Source: Haliscomenobacter sp. (GTDB taxonomy: Bacteria > Bacteroidota > Bacteroidia > Chitinophagales > Saprospiraceae). From it: DNA of 64,000 nucleotides. Numbering within the stretch: the first letter of the stretch is position 1; each line of letters starts with the position of its first letter. The position numbers and the translations under genes were made by a program. Below, one piece after another: positions 47,060-56,769 of this stretch. The stretch lies in contig NZ_JADKCX010000008.1 in assembly GCF_016718685.1 (NCBI RefSeq), positions 62,001 through 126,000 of the forward strand, given 5' to 3'. The notes under the pieces were generated by a model, which ran no database searches, was not told the DNA's origin, and saw nothing but the letters and a program-made list of their open reading frames with translations.

Positions 47060-49693
47060 ATGAAACAACTTTTACCCTAACTAGCTAACACTTTACCCCA
47101 GCGTAACCCTTTTTCCCAAGGCCCAATCCTGGTGGACGAAAAGCGCTTCCCCCTCGATCCCCAACTCAGCTACGACGCTGCCATCCCTTCGCCGGAGCAA
47201 TACTTTGGCTACAAACTGGGCGCTGAATTTACCTTGTACGCCAATACCGTCAACTACGTCAAGGAACTGGATCGGCTGTCTGACAAAATTACCCTCTACC
47301 AATACGGCAGCACCTACGAAGGCCGCCCCTTGATCCGTTTGGTGATCACCTCGCCAGACAACCACAAAAACCTGGAAAGTATCCGCCAGCGGCACCTGAA
47401 ATTGCTGGATGGCAGTGCCTCCGAAGTCAGTTCGGTGGTCAAATCCGATCCGATTTTCATCACTTACAGTTACAACATTCACGGCAACGAAGCCTCTTCT
47501 ACCGAGGCTGTGGCGCAAGTGGCCTACCGTTTGGCTGCCGCTCAAGACGAAGAAACCAAACGCATCCTGAACAATTCCGTCATTGTACTCTACATCTGCA
47601 TCAATCCCGATGGCCGCGATCGTTTCATTTATTGGTACAAATCAACCCAGCGCAACGTGTTGGGCTACGAACCCCGTGATTTGGAACACTACGAACCCTG
47701 GCCCGGTGGCCGCGGCAACCACTACTGGTTCGACGTCAACCGCGACTGGGTCTGGGGTGTACACCCCGAAACCCGTGGCTTGACCATGGATTACCAATTG
47801 TGGATGTCGCAAGTTCATGTGGACTTTCACGAGCAGGGCTACAACAACAATTACTTTACTGCGCCGGGCACGACTCCGCGCAACAAATTGCTGCCCGATA
47901 CCTATGAGGCCTTGAGCGACACTTTTGGTCGTGCCAACATCAAAGAATTTGACAAGCACCGCATCAGTTATTTTACCCGCGATGCTTTTGACTTTTTTTA
48001 CCCCGGCTACGGCTCCAGTTACCCTTCCGTGATGGGTGGCATTGCCATGCTGGTGGAACAAGGTGGCATCGGCGGTGGCCGGGCGGTACAAACCGACGAC
48101 GGAGGCTACAACGTGCTGCGTCAACGCATTTTTGACCACTATACTTCTTCGATGGCCACCATCAAAAAATCGGTGGAGCGCAAGGAAACCCTGCTGCAAT
48201 ACAGCGCCAATGCCTGGAACCCGAACAACAGCAAAACCACTACCAAAACCTATTACCTGTCCGCAGAATCAGCTTATACCCTCGATGTGGTGAACATGTT
48301 GCTGCGCCACCAGGTCGTGGTAGAACGCGCCACCAAAGCCTTCACGGTGAGTGACGCTGTAGATTATCATAACGGCCAGGCTGGTTCCAAAAACATGCCT
48401 GCTGGTACGTACATCGTGAGCACCAGTCAGCCACGCAACCTCTTCATCACCAGCATCCTGGAGCGCCGACTGGCCATTGAAGACTCGGTGATGTACGACA
48501 TGGCCACCTGGTCGGCCATCCTGGCGTACAACCTGGAGGGCTACGCCAGCAATACCAAGCACAGCGTGACGACCGAAGCCGTCACCCAAGCCCAAATGCA
48601 CGCGGCAGGCGTGATCAATCCGAATGCCCAATACGCCTACGTGATTGAATGGAAACAGCGCAACGCCCCGCAAGCCCTGGCGCAATTGTGGGCCAAAGGG
48701 TACAAGGTACGCGCCTGTCACGAACCCTTCAGCGATGGCAAAACCACCTGGGGCTACGGCTCGCTGATCGTGCTCATCGAACGCAATGAAGACAAACTGG
48801 CTCGGATACACCAGGACATGATCGAGATTGCCCAAAAGGCCGGGGTGACCATCCACGGACTGGGAACCGGACGGATGGGCAACGGCATGGATTTGGCTTC
48901 GGGCCGCAACCGTCCGCTCAAACAGCCCCGCATCGCCTTGTTGGTAGATCCTCCTTTTTCTTCACTCACGGCTGGACAAATCAGCTTTTTGTTCGACTAC
49001 GAAACGGGTTTGCCCATCCAGCGGGTGCGGGGTTCGGTGTTGCAACAAACGGCCTTGCCCAAGTTTGGCGAGCGTTACGGAGCGGCGGATTTGAACCAGT
49101 TCGACGTGCTGATTCTGCCCGATGGAGGCGCTGGTTTGGGGGAATTGTTCAAACCAGAGCAACAAGCGCAATTGCGCGACTGGATCAGCCGGGGCGGTAC
49201 TTTGATTGCTACGGAAAGTGCAGTGAGTTTCTTTACCGCGCAACGCTCCAAGTTCACCAACGTGAAGTTGATCGAACCTGCGCGGGATTCGAGCCTGGAT
49301 GCCCGTACCGTGGCCTACCAAGACCGCGAGGATTATTACGGTAAAAAACGGACCCCCGGCACGGCTTTGAATACCCTGATTGACAATAGTCATCCGCTGG
49401 CCTTTGGTTTGGGTAAGGAGTTGTATACCATCAAACAGGACAACAACTCCCTGGCGCCCAGCCCCGAATTGCAAAGTGTGGGCCGTTACGCCAACGCGGA
49501 TAAGGCTTTTGTAGCGGGCTATATTTCGACCGAGAATAAAAATCGCCTGGCCGGGAACACCTTTGCGGGCGTACTGCCGATGGGGCAAGGCAAGGTGGTC
49601 TTTTTGCAGGATAATACGCAGTTTCGCATGTTCTGGCGCGGTCCGAGTAGGATGATGCAGAACGCGGTGATGATGGTGCCGAGTTTCAATTGA
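47060..49693 (+). CDS. M14-family zinc carboxypeptidase, damaged signal peptide
   Basis: A large M14 carboxypeptidase-like protein, ~853 residues from the GTG at 47132. Zinc ligands are His117 and Glu120 (NIHGNEASSTE) and His233 (VDFHEQG). Substrate-binding residues lie in NPDGRDR and FDVNRDW. The C-terminal half (from about residue 600) resembles a class-I-amidotransferase-like Rossmann domain (LLVDPPF, LILPDGG, GGTLIATESA). An in-frame ATG at 47060 begins MKQLLP but meets TAA at 47078. The lost leader is where a signal peptide is expected, so the 5' end is probably mis-sequenced or decayed. A secreted peptidase working with the upstream M28 enzyme is inferred. Confidence 0.88.
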
Positions 49694-49697
49694 TGTG

Positions 49698-49756
49698 TTT
49701 TTCAGCTCAGATTCCCTAGATTTTTTTCGAAAATCTAGGGAATCTGAGCTGAAAAA
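49698..49756. terminator. Long perfect hairpin terminator
   Basis: A 27-bp perfect stem (49698-49724 with 49730-49756; arms contain CAGCTCAGATTCCCTAGA and its inverse) with a 5-base loop TTTCG and T/A runs at its base. It lies 5 bases after the M14 stop codon, so it should end transcription, and its length also fits a dispersed palindrome. Confidence 0.8.
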
Positions 49757-49838
49757 TACATTCGAAATTATTTTGTTAAAACAATACTTCAGCCTCCCTT
49801 TCTACGTCTTATTGTTGAAAATATAAGCAATAACAGCA

Positions 49839-50529
49839 TGAAATCTCATCATTATTTGTGTCGATGCTCTTCAGTTTGCCCATCTGGATGTATGCGCAAA
49901 ACCATTCCGCACTAGACGTTCAATTTGGTGGCCACCGCTCGGGCATCATTTTGGAAAATCCTTTGCTGAAGGATGAATACATTGAGCACAATGGTTTTCA
50001 TGTGGGGTTGCATTACCAACGTAAAATAGGCCAACGTTGGTGGTTACGGACGGGAGGGCGCTTTACCGAATTAAGTTACAAAACGCCTAAAAAGTTGTTG
50101 CGCTGGGGAACCGATTTTGATCCCAACACTGGATTGCCTAGGATAGACACAACGCGGTCGAAAGTTCAGTTTTTTCACAATCATAGGTACATCGAAATCC
50201 CGCTTTTGGCCAGGTATTTTTTTACGAACACCAAACTTGGGCTTTACGCTGAGCTTGGATTCTCTTCCAGCTTTTACTTGAATACGCGAGCTTCAAATAT
50301 ACAGGATGGAATCAGGATTAGCGAAACTCAAAAAGACTCAAACCCCTTCCATCTTGCGGGGCTTGCTGCGTTGGGGCTTAATTACCAGTTTACAGATCAA
50401 TGGAGTTTGTTTTTTCAGCCAAGTATTCGGCACGACATTACACCCACGGCTGGGAAAATTAGAGATAGATACTCCAATTATTTCTACAGTTATGGAATAG
50501 ATGTTGGTGGCCGGATCGCACTAAATTAA
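49839..50529 (+). CDS. Outer-membrane beta-barrel (PorT-like) protein
   Basis: A ~230-residue exported barrel protein. The body has alternating strands (HNGFHVGLHYQRKIGQRWWLRTGGRFTE, YIEIPLLARYFF, LGLYAELGFSSSFYL, FHLAGLAALGLNYQFT), the pattern of Bacteroidota outer-membrane barrel (PorT/OMP_b-brl) proteins. The body frame opens at a GTG (49858) in mid-signal-peptide. The ATG at 49839 in another frame (MKSHHY) joined to VSMLFSLPIWMYAQ by one extra T at TTATTTG gives a normal signal peptide. No partner identifies its role. Confidence 0.78.
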
Positions 50530-50564
50530 CTTGAGTTTTGAATTAATCCTATTGATAATCAAGG

Positions 50565-50682
50565 GTGCGACTTCTCAGCGGAAAACGACGCAAATGCTAA
50601 ACATGCGCTTCTCAAGTCGGGACCTGGAGGGAGTTTGTGAAAATATTGACCGTCAGTGATTCCGACTTCGGAGAAGTCGCAC
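50565..50682. repeat. Intergenic inverted repeat
   Basis: GTGCGACTTCTC (50565-50576) and GAGAAGTCGCAC (50671-50682) are exact inverses about 95 bases apart, with further complementary segments inside (AAGTCGG / CCGACTT). It has no gene. It fits a small palindromic element between convergent genes. Confidence 0.6.
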
Positions 50683-50733
50683 AACCTTGTTTGGTTAATT
50701 CAAAACCCACGTTAAATTAGCCGAACAAACGGA

Positions 50734-52557
50734 TCAATTCCCCTTCACCCATTGCCTTACCGCCACTTTCCCATCGGCCCGCAGCACCTGCAAAAAGTAA
50801 GACCCAAGTGGTAAAGCCCGCACATTGAATTCCTGAATTTGTGCAGGCAAAATTGGCGCTGCGTGCGTTTGCAAAATTTTGCCATCCAGGCTCAGCAAGG
50901 TCGCTTGAACAAGGTTTTGAGTGCCGATATTTTCCAAACGCAATTCGTTGCGGCCTGGATTAGGAGAAAGCCGAAACACCTGATCGGCATCTACCAGTGC
51001 TTCACGCACACCCGTCAGTTGAGGTGCGTAGCTGTCCAGATTGTCGAAATGGTAAATGTTGTTGCTGAAAGTATTGGGCTTGAACAGCAACACATAGCGG
51101 TCAATGGAGGAAGCGCTGGTGCCCGCATCTGGTCGATCCAGATAAACCAATTCCATCCGTTCCCATTCGTTTTGTTTGGTCGTAAATCCCTGATAACGAC
51201 TGTGGCGTCCGCTTGGATAATTCTGTTTGGCTCGGGCACTGTTTTCGGCCTGGAAAAGGACTTCGGTGCCAATGGCCGCATTGGTGAATACATCCAGAAA
51301 AAACTTGCGCTCTTTTTGTACGTAGGGCCCCAGGTCGCTGATGGGGTTGCCCTCGTAGATGAGCACATCGTATTGGGTAGTGCCACTGCGGGTGTATTTG
51401 CCCACCAGGCTGGTCGTATTGATGCCTGTTTTAGCCGGGTTGACAAAATTATCGGCAAAAGTACCGTCGTAATACACCAATTTGAGGGGTGAAGCATCGT
51501 CAAAATTTTCCAGGGCTTTTTCTTTGGCGATGCCCGGTTCTACCCGGACGTAAACTTTTACTTCTTTTTTGCCACAAGCGCTTTCGATGCTGGCTTTCAC
51601 TTCGCCACCTGTACTTCCCCATTTGATGGCAAGATTGGAGGTGCCTTGCCCCGAGCTGATTTCTGCCCCGGCGGGAACTTCCCAGGTGATTTTGTCTCCA
51701 GTAGTCAACCCATTGAGGGTGTACACCGTAAAAGGTGCCTTGAAGGGAACCGAGCGCGGGCCACTCAGCGTCTGCGTTCTGGTGTCGTACACCCGCACAT
51801 AATCAACTTCCAGTACTTGGGGGAAAACGGTGCTGCCATCGGGGCTGCCCGGCCAGGTACCACCCACAGCCAGGTTGAGGATGAAATGAAAACGTTGGTC
51901 AAAAGGCCAGCGCTCGGGCGCAACATCAGTAGGTCGTTTGGTGGAATACAAAAAATCGTCGATGTACCAGCGGATTTCGTTGGGTTCCCATTCCACTGCA
52001 TAAATGTGGTATTCTTTGCTAAAGTCCTCCCGATAAGCATCGTAAGAACCCCCTGAAGATTTATTGTTGGGCCATTCCGGACCAAAATGGATGGTGCCAT
52101 AGATTTTTTTCGGTTCTCGACCAATGAATTCCATGATGTCAAGTTCGCCACTTTTGGGCCAGGAGCCATATTTGTCGTCGGTAGGCATCATCCAAAATGC
52201 TGGCCAGATGCCCTGTCCGTAGGGCAATTTGATGCGGGCTTCCATGCGGCCATAAGTGAAGTCACCCTTGTTGATGCTACGGATGCGGGAAGAGGTGTAG
52301 GCATTGCCGGAAAAATTTTCCCGTTTGGCGGTGATTTTTAAAAAGCCGTTTTCGAGAGTGGTGTTTTCTGGGCGATAATTTTGGAGTTCATTGTTGCCCC
52401 AGCCACCTCCACCCAGTTGGTGGGTCCATTTTTGCAGGTCTAATGTGGTTCCGTCAAATTCGTCAGCCCAGACGAGTTTGGGGCATTGTGCCTGACTGAT
52501 GGTTGAACCCAACATACCACTGCCAAGGACTAGGAGTGCTAATCTAAAAAGTTTCAT
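50734..52557 (-). CDS. Secreted GH16 beta-glucanase with type IX sorting tail
   Basis: A 607-residue secreted glycoside hydrolase. Signal peptide ends at SQAQ. The GH16 jellyroll spans about 26-265, with the catalytic GELDIMEFIG (nucleophile Glu138, Asp140, acid/base Glu143) and the laminarinase-like LVWADEFDG opening and YHIYAVEWEPNEIRWYIDD. A PKD/Ig-like module (~270-345) and a ~150-residue carbohydrate-binding-like beta module follow. The last ~80 residues (FRLSPNPGRNELRL ... ALPLGSYFLQVL ... WVKGN) are a type IX secretion sorting domain. It cleaves beta-1,3 or mixed-linkage glucan outside the cell; the fine specificity is not visible. Confidence 0.94.
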   Translation of the reverse strand: MKLFRLALLVLGSGMLGSTISQAQCPKLVWADEFDGTTLDLQKWTHQLGGGGWGNNELQNYRPENTTLENGFLKITAKRENFSGNAYTSSRIRSINKGDFTYGRMEARIKLPYGQGIWPAFWMMPTDDKYGSWPKSGELDIMEFIGREPKKIYGTIHFGPEWPNNKSSGGSYDAYREDFSKEYHIYAVEWEPNEIRWYIDDFLYSTKRPTDVAPERWPFDQRFHFILNLAVGGTWPGSPDGSTVFPQVLEVDYVRVYDTRTQTLSGPRSVPFKAPFTVYTLNGLTTGDKITWEVPAGAEISSGQGTSNLAIKWGSTGGEVKASIESACGKKEVKVYVRVEPGIAKEKALENFDDASPLKLVYYDGTFADNFVNPAKTGINTTSLVGKYTRSGTTQYDVLIYEGNPISDLGPYVQKERKFFLDVFTNAAIGTEVLFQAENSARAKQNYPSGRHSRYQGFTTKQNEWERMELVYLDRPDAGTSASSIDRYVLLFKPNTFSNNIYHFDNLDSYAPQLTGVREALVDADQVFRLSPNPGRNELRLENIGTQNLVQATLLSLDGKILQTHAAPILPAQIQEFNVRALPLGSYFLQVLRADGKVAVRQWVKGN

Positions 52558-52667
52558 TGCTGATCTAAGTTATTGTTGCGGCAAAATAGCTTTCAAATAT
52601 CCTAAAAAATCGCGAAATTGAAAAATATAAGCACCCGCCTGCGGCGGATGAATGAAGACCTATTTCC

Positions 52668-52731
52668 CCCGCAGATCACGCAGATTTACGCAGATTTTTT
52701 TCAAAAGAGAAAAATCTGCGTGATCTGCGGG
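52668..52731. repeat. Perfect 20-bp hairpin
   Basis: CCCGCAGATCACGCAGATTT (52668-52687) is the exact inverse of AAATCTGCGTGATCTGCGGG (52712-52731), 24 bases apart. It lies between the divergent GH16 and lipoprotein genes, so it is not a terminator for either. Related AAATCTGxG phrases occur near 46984. Confidence 0.75.
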
Positions 52732-52784
52732 CCAGTTTCCAACCGAATATTGCCGGACTACGTCTAACTATAAAAACACGACCA

Positions 52785-53153
52785 ATGCAAAAGCTCCTTT
52801 TCCTGATGTTCCTCTTAATTGGCTTACAAACTTGCACCCAGGATGACAATGTTGCCAAATTGGAAGGCTATTCCGAAACAGAGGCCATCTTACAGAACCA
52901 ATTGCCAGTAGATGGTTGTGACTGGCATTTTGGGGTAGATTTGGTCGACGAGTGGGGACAATTTGTACCCGATGCCGCCAGCAAACCCAAAGTTGACGCC
53001 ATGATTAAACTCGCAGAACCCCAATTTGGCATCTCCCAAATCAAGGTCAAGCTGCGTTACCGCCTGACGGGTAAAGAGCAAGATGTGCAGTGCGGCTGGG
53101 GAAAAACCTCCAAAATGGCGGAAATTGAAATTGCCAGCATCGAAAAACTGTAA
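52785..53153 (+). CDS. Small putative lipoprotein of unknown function
   Basis: A 122-residue protein with a hydrophobic leader and a possible lipobox LQTC (Cys17). The mature part has an acidic segment DGCDWHFGVDLVDEWGQFVPD and a C-terminal strand pair (QIKVKLRYRLTG, MAEIEIASIEKL). Cys45 and a Cys near residue 102 could form a disulfide. I do not recognise the family. It is a single gene with a hairpin upstream. A periplasmic or outer-membrane lipoprotein is likely; no function can be assigned. Confidence 0.7.
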   Translation: MQKLLFLMFLLIGLQTCTQDDNVAKLEGYSETEAILQNQLPVDGCDWHFGVDLVDEWGQFVPDAASKPKVDAMIKLAEPQFGISQIKVKLRYRLTGKEQDVQCGWGKTSKMAEIEIASIEKL

Positions 53154-53401
53154 TTTGTTGTTACGACCGCTCGGCGGATGGGAAGACAATTTTCACAATT
53201 CGAGCAAGGCTCAAACTTGCGTTTGTGAGCACGACAAAGTTCGTGCTAATTGTGATTTCATTTGGCAGATCTTAAAAACACTCCACCGCAGTGGGTGCCA
53301 AATTTACATTTGTACAAATAGTCTGTAAATCTGTGGAATCCGTGGTGAATGTTTCAACTCCTCAACTTTTACCCTACCTTTGCAGCTTTTAGAAAATAGC
53401 T

Positions 53402-53800
53402 ATGCAACGCATTCCTTCCATCTACTTTGGACCCAGTGAAATAGGGGGCCGTGGCGTTTTTTCCACCGAACCTATTGCTGCCGATTCGTTGGTCGAAATC
53501 TGCCCGGTCATTGCTTGTCCCAAAGAAGACCTGCCGGTTATCCACAAAACCTTTTTGCACGACTATTATTTTTTGTGGGGCGAAAATGACGACGAGTGCG
53601 CCATTGCCCTGGGCTTTGGCTCTTTGTACAACCATTCCCGTCAACCGAACGCACGCTACTGGTGCGACCCCGAAGCGGCCATCATCGAAATCTGGACCAT
53701 CCGCGACATTGAAGCAGGGGAGGAGATCACCGTCAACTACAACGGCGACCCGGAGATTCAGGATCCGGTGTGGTTTGAGGAAGGCGGGGAGGAGAAATGA
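53402..53800 (+). CDS. SET-domain protein (putative protein-lysine methyltransferase)
   Basis: A 132-residue stand-alone SET domain. IGGRGVFSTEPIAADSLVEI is the N-terminal SET strand, GSLYNHSRQPNARYW holds the NHS cofactor-binding motif, and GEEITVNYNGD has the catalytic Tyr of the C-terminal pseudoknot. It has no signal peptide and so acts in the cytoplasm. Bacterial single-SET proteins methylate lysines of host or own proteins; no substrate is indicated. It stands alone. Confidence 0.9.
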   Translation: MQRIPSIYFGPSEIGGRGVFSTEPIAADSLVEICPVIACPKEDLPVIHKTFLHDYYFLWGENDDECAIALGFGSLYNHSRQPNARYWCDPEAAIIEIWTIRDIEAGEEITVNYNGDPEIQDPVWFEEGGEEK

Positions 53801-53835
53801 TAAAACAACCCCACAAACGAAGCAATTACAAAAAG

Positions 53836-53863
53836 CCGGAATCGTCCTCCAGAACGATCCCGG
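53836..53863 (-). terminator. Terminator of the minus-strand membrane protein gene
   Basis: CCGGAATCGT (53836-53845) and ACGATCCCGG (53854-53863) form a stem with one mismatch and an 8-base loop. A-rich sequence at 53829-53834 supplies the U run on the minus strand. It lies between convergent genes. Confidence 0.55.
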
Positions 53864-53880
53864 CCCTGATTTGCATTAGT

Positions 53881-54276
53881 TTATCCGGTAACAGCCCCTT
53901 TCTCTTTGGATAAGAGCATGATGGCCCATATTCCGGTGACAATTGTAATGATTACGGTTCCCCAGCCGGAACTTTTTTCAAGCCCCTGTGTAATCCCGTA
54001 AATGTGCACAATGGCCGAGCCCAATCCGGTTATCACAGTTAGAACCAAAAATGCTTGTCTGCCCAATGAGGGTTGTGCATTGCGGATCAAAATGGAAAGT
54101 ACGCCCAATCCGGTCAAGGGGATACCAAATAGTCTAAACAGGAACTCAACAGATTCATTCAAATCTTCAGGTCTAGCTAAAAATAAATCCGTAAGAATGG
54201 ATGTGGAAATCAGCATGGGAAGACCAAAGCCGAGGAATACGATTGCATCGACAATCGCCAGGTTTTTAAAGGACAT
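53881..54276 (-). CDS. Four-helix inner-membrane protein
   Basis: A 131-residue membrane protein with four predicted helices (LAIVDAIVFLGFGLPMLI, FRLFGIPLTGLGVLSILI, AFLVLTVITGLGSAIVHIYG, TVIITIVTGIWAIMLL). The layout resembles small DoxX/DUF-type membrane proteins, but no signature decides the family. It is a single gene, convergent with the SET gene. Confidence 0.7.
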   Translation of the reverse strand: MSFKNLAIVDAIVFLGFGLPMLISTSILTDLFLARPEDLNESVEFLFRLFGIPLTGLGVLSILIRNAQPSLGRQAFLVLTVITGLGSAIVHIYGITQGLEKSSGWGTVIITIVTGIWAIMLLSKEKGAVTG

Positions 54277-54509
54277 AACAATAGGTTTTATAGTGTTAAT
54301 TAATGGTGTCTAAACACTATCTAAATCCCTCATAATGTCGGAAACTCAAAATTGATGATGATAAAAAAAAATTTTTTATCGAAACGTTTAACCATTTGTA
54401 CTTCAGTTAAGTAAATGTAAACAGTAAAATAGAATATCAAAAAGGTTTATCAATTTTTTTAATCCCTGCAGACTAAAACTAAATTATCCAATAGACACGG
54501 TACCAACAT
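54277..54509. other. AT-rich intergenic region
   Basis: About 230 bases upstream of the four-helix protein gene with several A and T runs (for example 54362-54376). I see no gene or RNA here. It should hold the promoter of the minus-strand membrane gene. Confidence 0.5.
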
Positions 54510-54551
54510 GGAATGACGAATAATTTCCCGCGTGGCAGTATTCGTCATTCC
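54510..54551. terminator. Hairpin downstream of the GH97 gene
   Basis: GGAATGACGAATA (54510-54522) and TATTCGTCATTCC (54539-54551) form a perfect 13-bp stem with a 16-base loop, 25 bases beyond the GH97 stop. No strong T run, so termination is likely but not certain. Confidence 0.6.
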
Positions 54552-54575
54552 ACATTCGTACTTCGTCTCTTGACC

Positions 54576-56690
54576 TTATTCCTTCGGCATCAAACTCACC
54601 GCCGCGCCACCGCCTGCCGCCAGTTTCAAGGCCAACACGCTCGTATTATTCACTTCCACTTTGCGGATTCGATACGCAGTTGGATTGTTTTTCCAATGTG
54701 CATCCGGCGCATCCTCGTAAATCGTGGCCATATACGTTTTTCCAGCGGGCAGAAAGCTCAACTTCACGCTTTGTGCCCTTGCCAATTCGTCGGTAATCGC
54801 GCCAAGAAACCAATTGGGGGAACCTTTGGCCTTGCGTGCGGTGACAATATAATCCCCAATGGCTGCCGCCAGAATGCGGGTATCGTCCCAATCTACGGCC
54901 ACATCTTTGATGAACTGGAAAGCATCCAGGTGCTTTTGGTAGTGTTCAGGCAAGTCGGCGGCCATTTGTAAGGGGGAGTACAAGGTGACGTAAAGGGCCA
55001 ATTGTTTGGCCAGGGTAGTATGCACCTGGTAATCGTTAGGGCTGGTTTTGTATTCCGAAAATTTGATGTTGAAAATCCCCGGTGTGTAATCAATCGGTCC
55101 ACCGAGGCCACGGGTAAAAGGCAGAATGGTTTCGTGTTCGGGTGGATTCCCCACGCTCCAGGCGTTGAATTCATTGCCCCGGGTGGCTTCCGAAGCCAGG
55201 AAGTTGGGGTAAGTACGGTGCAGGCCGGTTGGGCGCACGGGTTCGTGGGCGTCGACCATGATTTTTTTGGCCGCCGCTTTTTCCAAGACCCGATTGTAAT
55301 GGTTGATCATCCACTGCCCGTCGTGCCATTCCCCTTTGGGGATGATGCGGCCGACATAACCCGATTTGATGGCGTGCAAATCCAGCGATTGCATGAGGTC
55401 AAAAGCTTTGTCGATGTGTTTTTCATAACCGGTAGCCGAGCCGGAGGTTTCGTGGTGGACGATGATGGGGGCACCGCGTTCCAGGGAATATTTGGCCAAT
55501 CCTTTTAAATCATAATCCGGATAGGGCGTTTGAAAATCAAACACGTCTTCTTTCCATTTGCCAAACCAGTCTTCCCAGCCCGTATTCCAACCTTCCACCA
55601 ATACCCCGTTGAAGCCGTGTTCAGCCGCAAAGTCAATGTATTTGCGGGTATTGGCGGTGGTGGCGCCGTGGCGTCCATGTCCCGTGCTGCCTTGGGCGCT
55701 TTGCCCGGTTTGGGTTCCGCCGTAATCCCAGGTGGATTTTCCCAGGTGCATTTCCCACCAGATGCCAACGTACTTGGTGGGTTTGATCCAGCTCACATCG
55801 GCGATTTTGCAAGGTTCATTCAGATTGAGGATCAATTTGGAGGTCAATAAACCGGGTGCATCCGGGCTAATCAGCACCACTCTCCAGGGGGTCTGGAAAC
55901 CAACCGGGACAATGGCTTTGCGCCACAGCGCTGCACCCGGCACCAAAAAAGCGGTAAAGGTCCGGGTAGCAGGGTCGACCTTGAGTTGCATGGCCGGGAA
56001 ATTGACCAGCGCCGCTTCGTGAATGGCCAAATGTACCCCCGTGGCCGTGCGCAGGGCAATGGGGGTCTGGCAAGCCCGGTAATCGGGAATGAACTGGGTG
56101 GAGATGGAGGTTTCTTTCAAATACGCCCGCCCGTCAATTGCAGAAATAGGGGAGGTCGTGTAAGTGTGCTCGTTGCTGTCCCAGTCGCCCGGCTGCCACC
56201 AGGCCGTATGGTCGCCCGTCATGGCAAATTCACTTTGTTCTTCCATCACGTTGAGCTCGCCAATTTGCCCAGCTTTGCCCAATAGTCCGTAGCGAAAACC
56301 AAGGCCATTGTCAAAAACCCGGAAGGTAATTTCCAATTGGCCGGTCGTGTTTTCGAGTTTTACCTTGAGTTCATTGTAGTGGTTGCGAATGCTGGCCACT
56401 TCACCCCAAACGGGTTGCCAGCTTTCGTCAAAGGTAGTGCTGCTGTTTTGAATGAGTTTAAAACCCTGGTTCAACTGGCCACTTTCCAAAAACAGCCCCA
56501 GTTTGGAAGGCGCAAGGATGGGTTTGCCCAAAAAATCGACCCGGTAGCTGGGTATTCCTTGTGCTGATAGTTGAAAATGCAGCACAATTTTGCCGGATGG
56601 CGAAGCCTGGGTTTGTGCAAAGCCCTGGGCAAAAGCGAATTTGCCGATGCTGCTGAACAACATCAGGCAAACAAGATTTCTAAGTTTCAT
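54576..56690 (-). CDS. Secreted GH97 alpha-glycosidase (SusB-like)
   Basis: A 704-residue secreted enzyme of glycoside hydrolase family 97. The signal peptide ends at FAFAQ. The N-terminal beta-supersandwich (~25-290) is followed by the TIM barrel with WWEMHLGKSTWDYGG, FNGVLVEGWNTGWEDW, PIIVHHETSGS and KIMVDAHEPVRPTGLHRTYPN, and SEATRGNEFNAW. A C-terminal beta domain ends at SLMPKE. The Glu in HHETSG and downstream acids fit the Ca2+-dependent alpha-glucosidase/galactosidase family; whether it is inverting or retaining was not decided. It releases alpha-linked sugars in the periplasm. Confidence 0.94.
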   Translation of the reverse strand: MKLRNLVCLMLFSSIGKFAFAQGFAQTQASPSGKIVLHFQLSAQGIPSYRVDFLGKPILAPSKLGLFLESGQLNQGFKLIQNSSTTFDESWQPVWGEVASIRNHYNELKVKLENTTGQLEITFRVFDNGLGFRYGLLGKAGQIGELNVMEEQSEFAMTGDHTAWWQPGDWDSNEHTYTTSPISAIDGRAYLKETSISTQFIPDYRACQTPIALRTATGVHLAIHEAALVNFPAMQLKVDPATRTFTAFLVPGAALWRKAIVPVGFQTPWRVVLISPDAPGLLTSKLILNLNEPCKIADVSWIKPTKYVGIWWEMHLGKSTWDYGGTQTGQSAQGSTGHGRHGATTANTRKYIDFAAEHGFNGVLVEGWNTGWEDWFGKWKEDVFDFQTPYPDYDLKGLAKYSLERGAPIIVHHETSGSATGYEKHIDKAFDLMQSLDLHAIKSGYVGRIIPKGEWHDGQWMINHYNRVLEKAAAKKIMVDAHEPVRPTGLHRTYPNFLASEATRGNEFNAWSVGNPPEHETILPFTRGLGGPIDYTPGIFNIKFSEYKTSPNDYQVHTTLAKQLALYVTLYSPLQMAADLPEHYQKHLDAFQFIKDVAVDWDDTRILAAAIGDYIVTARKAKGSPNWFLGAITDELARAQSVKLSFLPAGKTYMATIYEDAPDAHWKNNPTAYRIRKVEVNNTSVLALKLAAGGGAAVSLMPKE

Positions 56691-56769
56691 ACATTAGGTT
56701 TTTTGGCAAAAACCTCAACTTAGGATGAATTTTTGAGTATAGCAATGACAATTTTCGTGTAAGAGGCTG

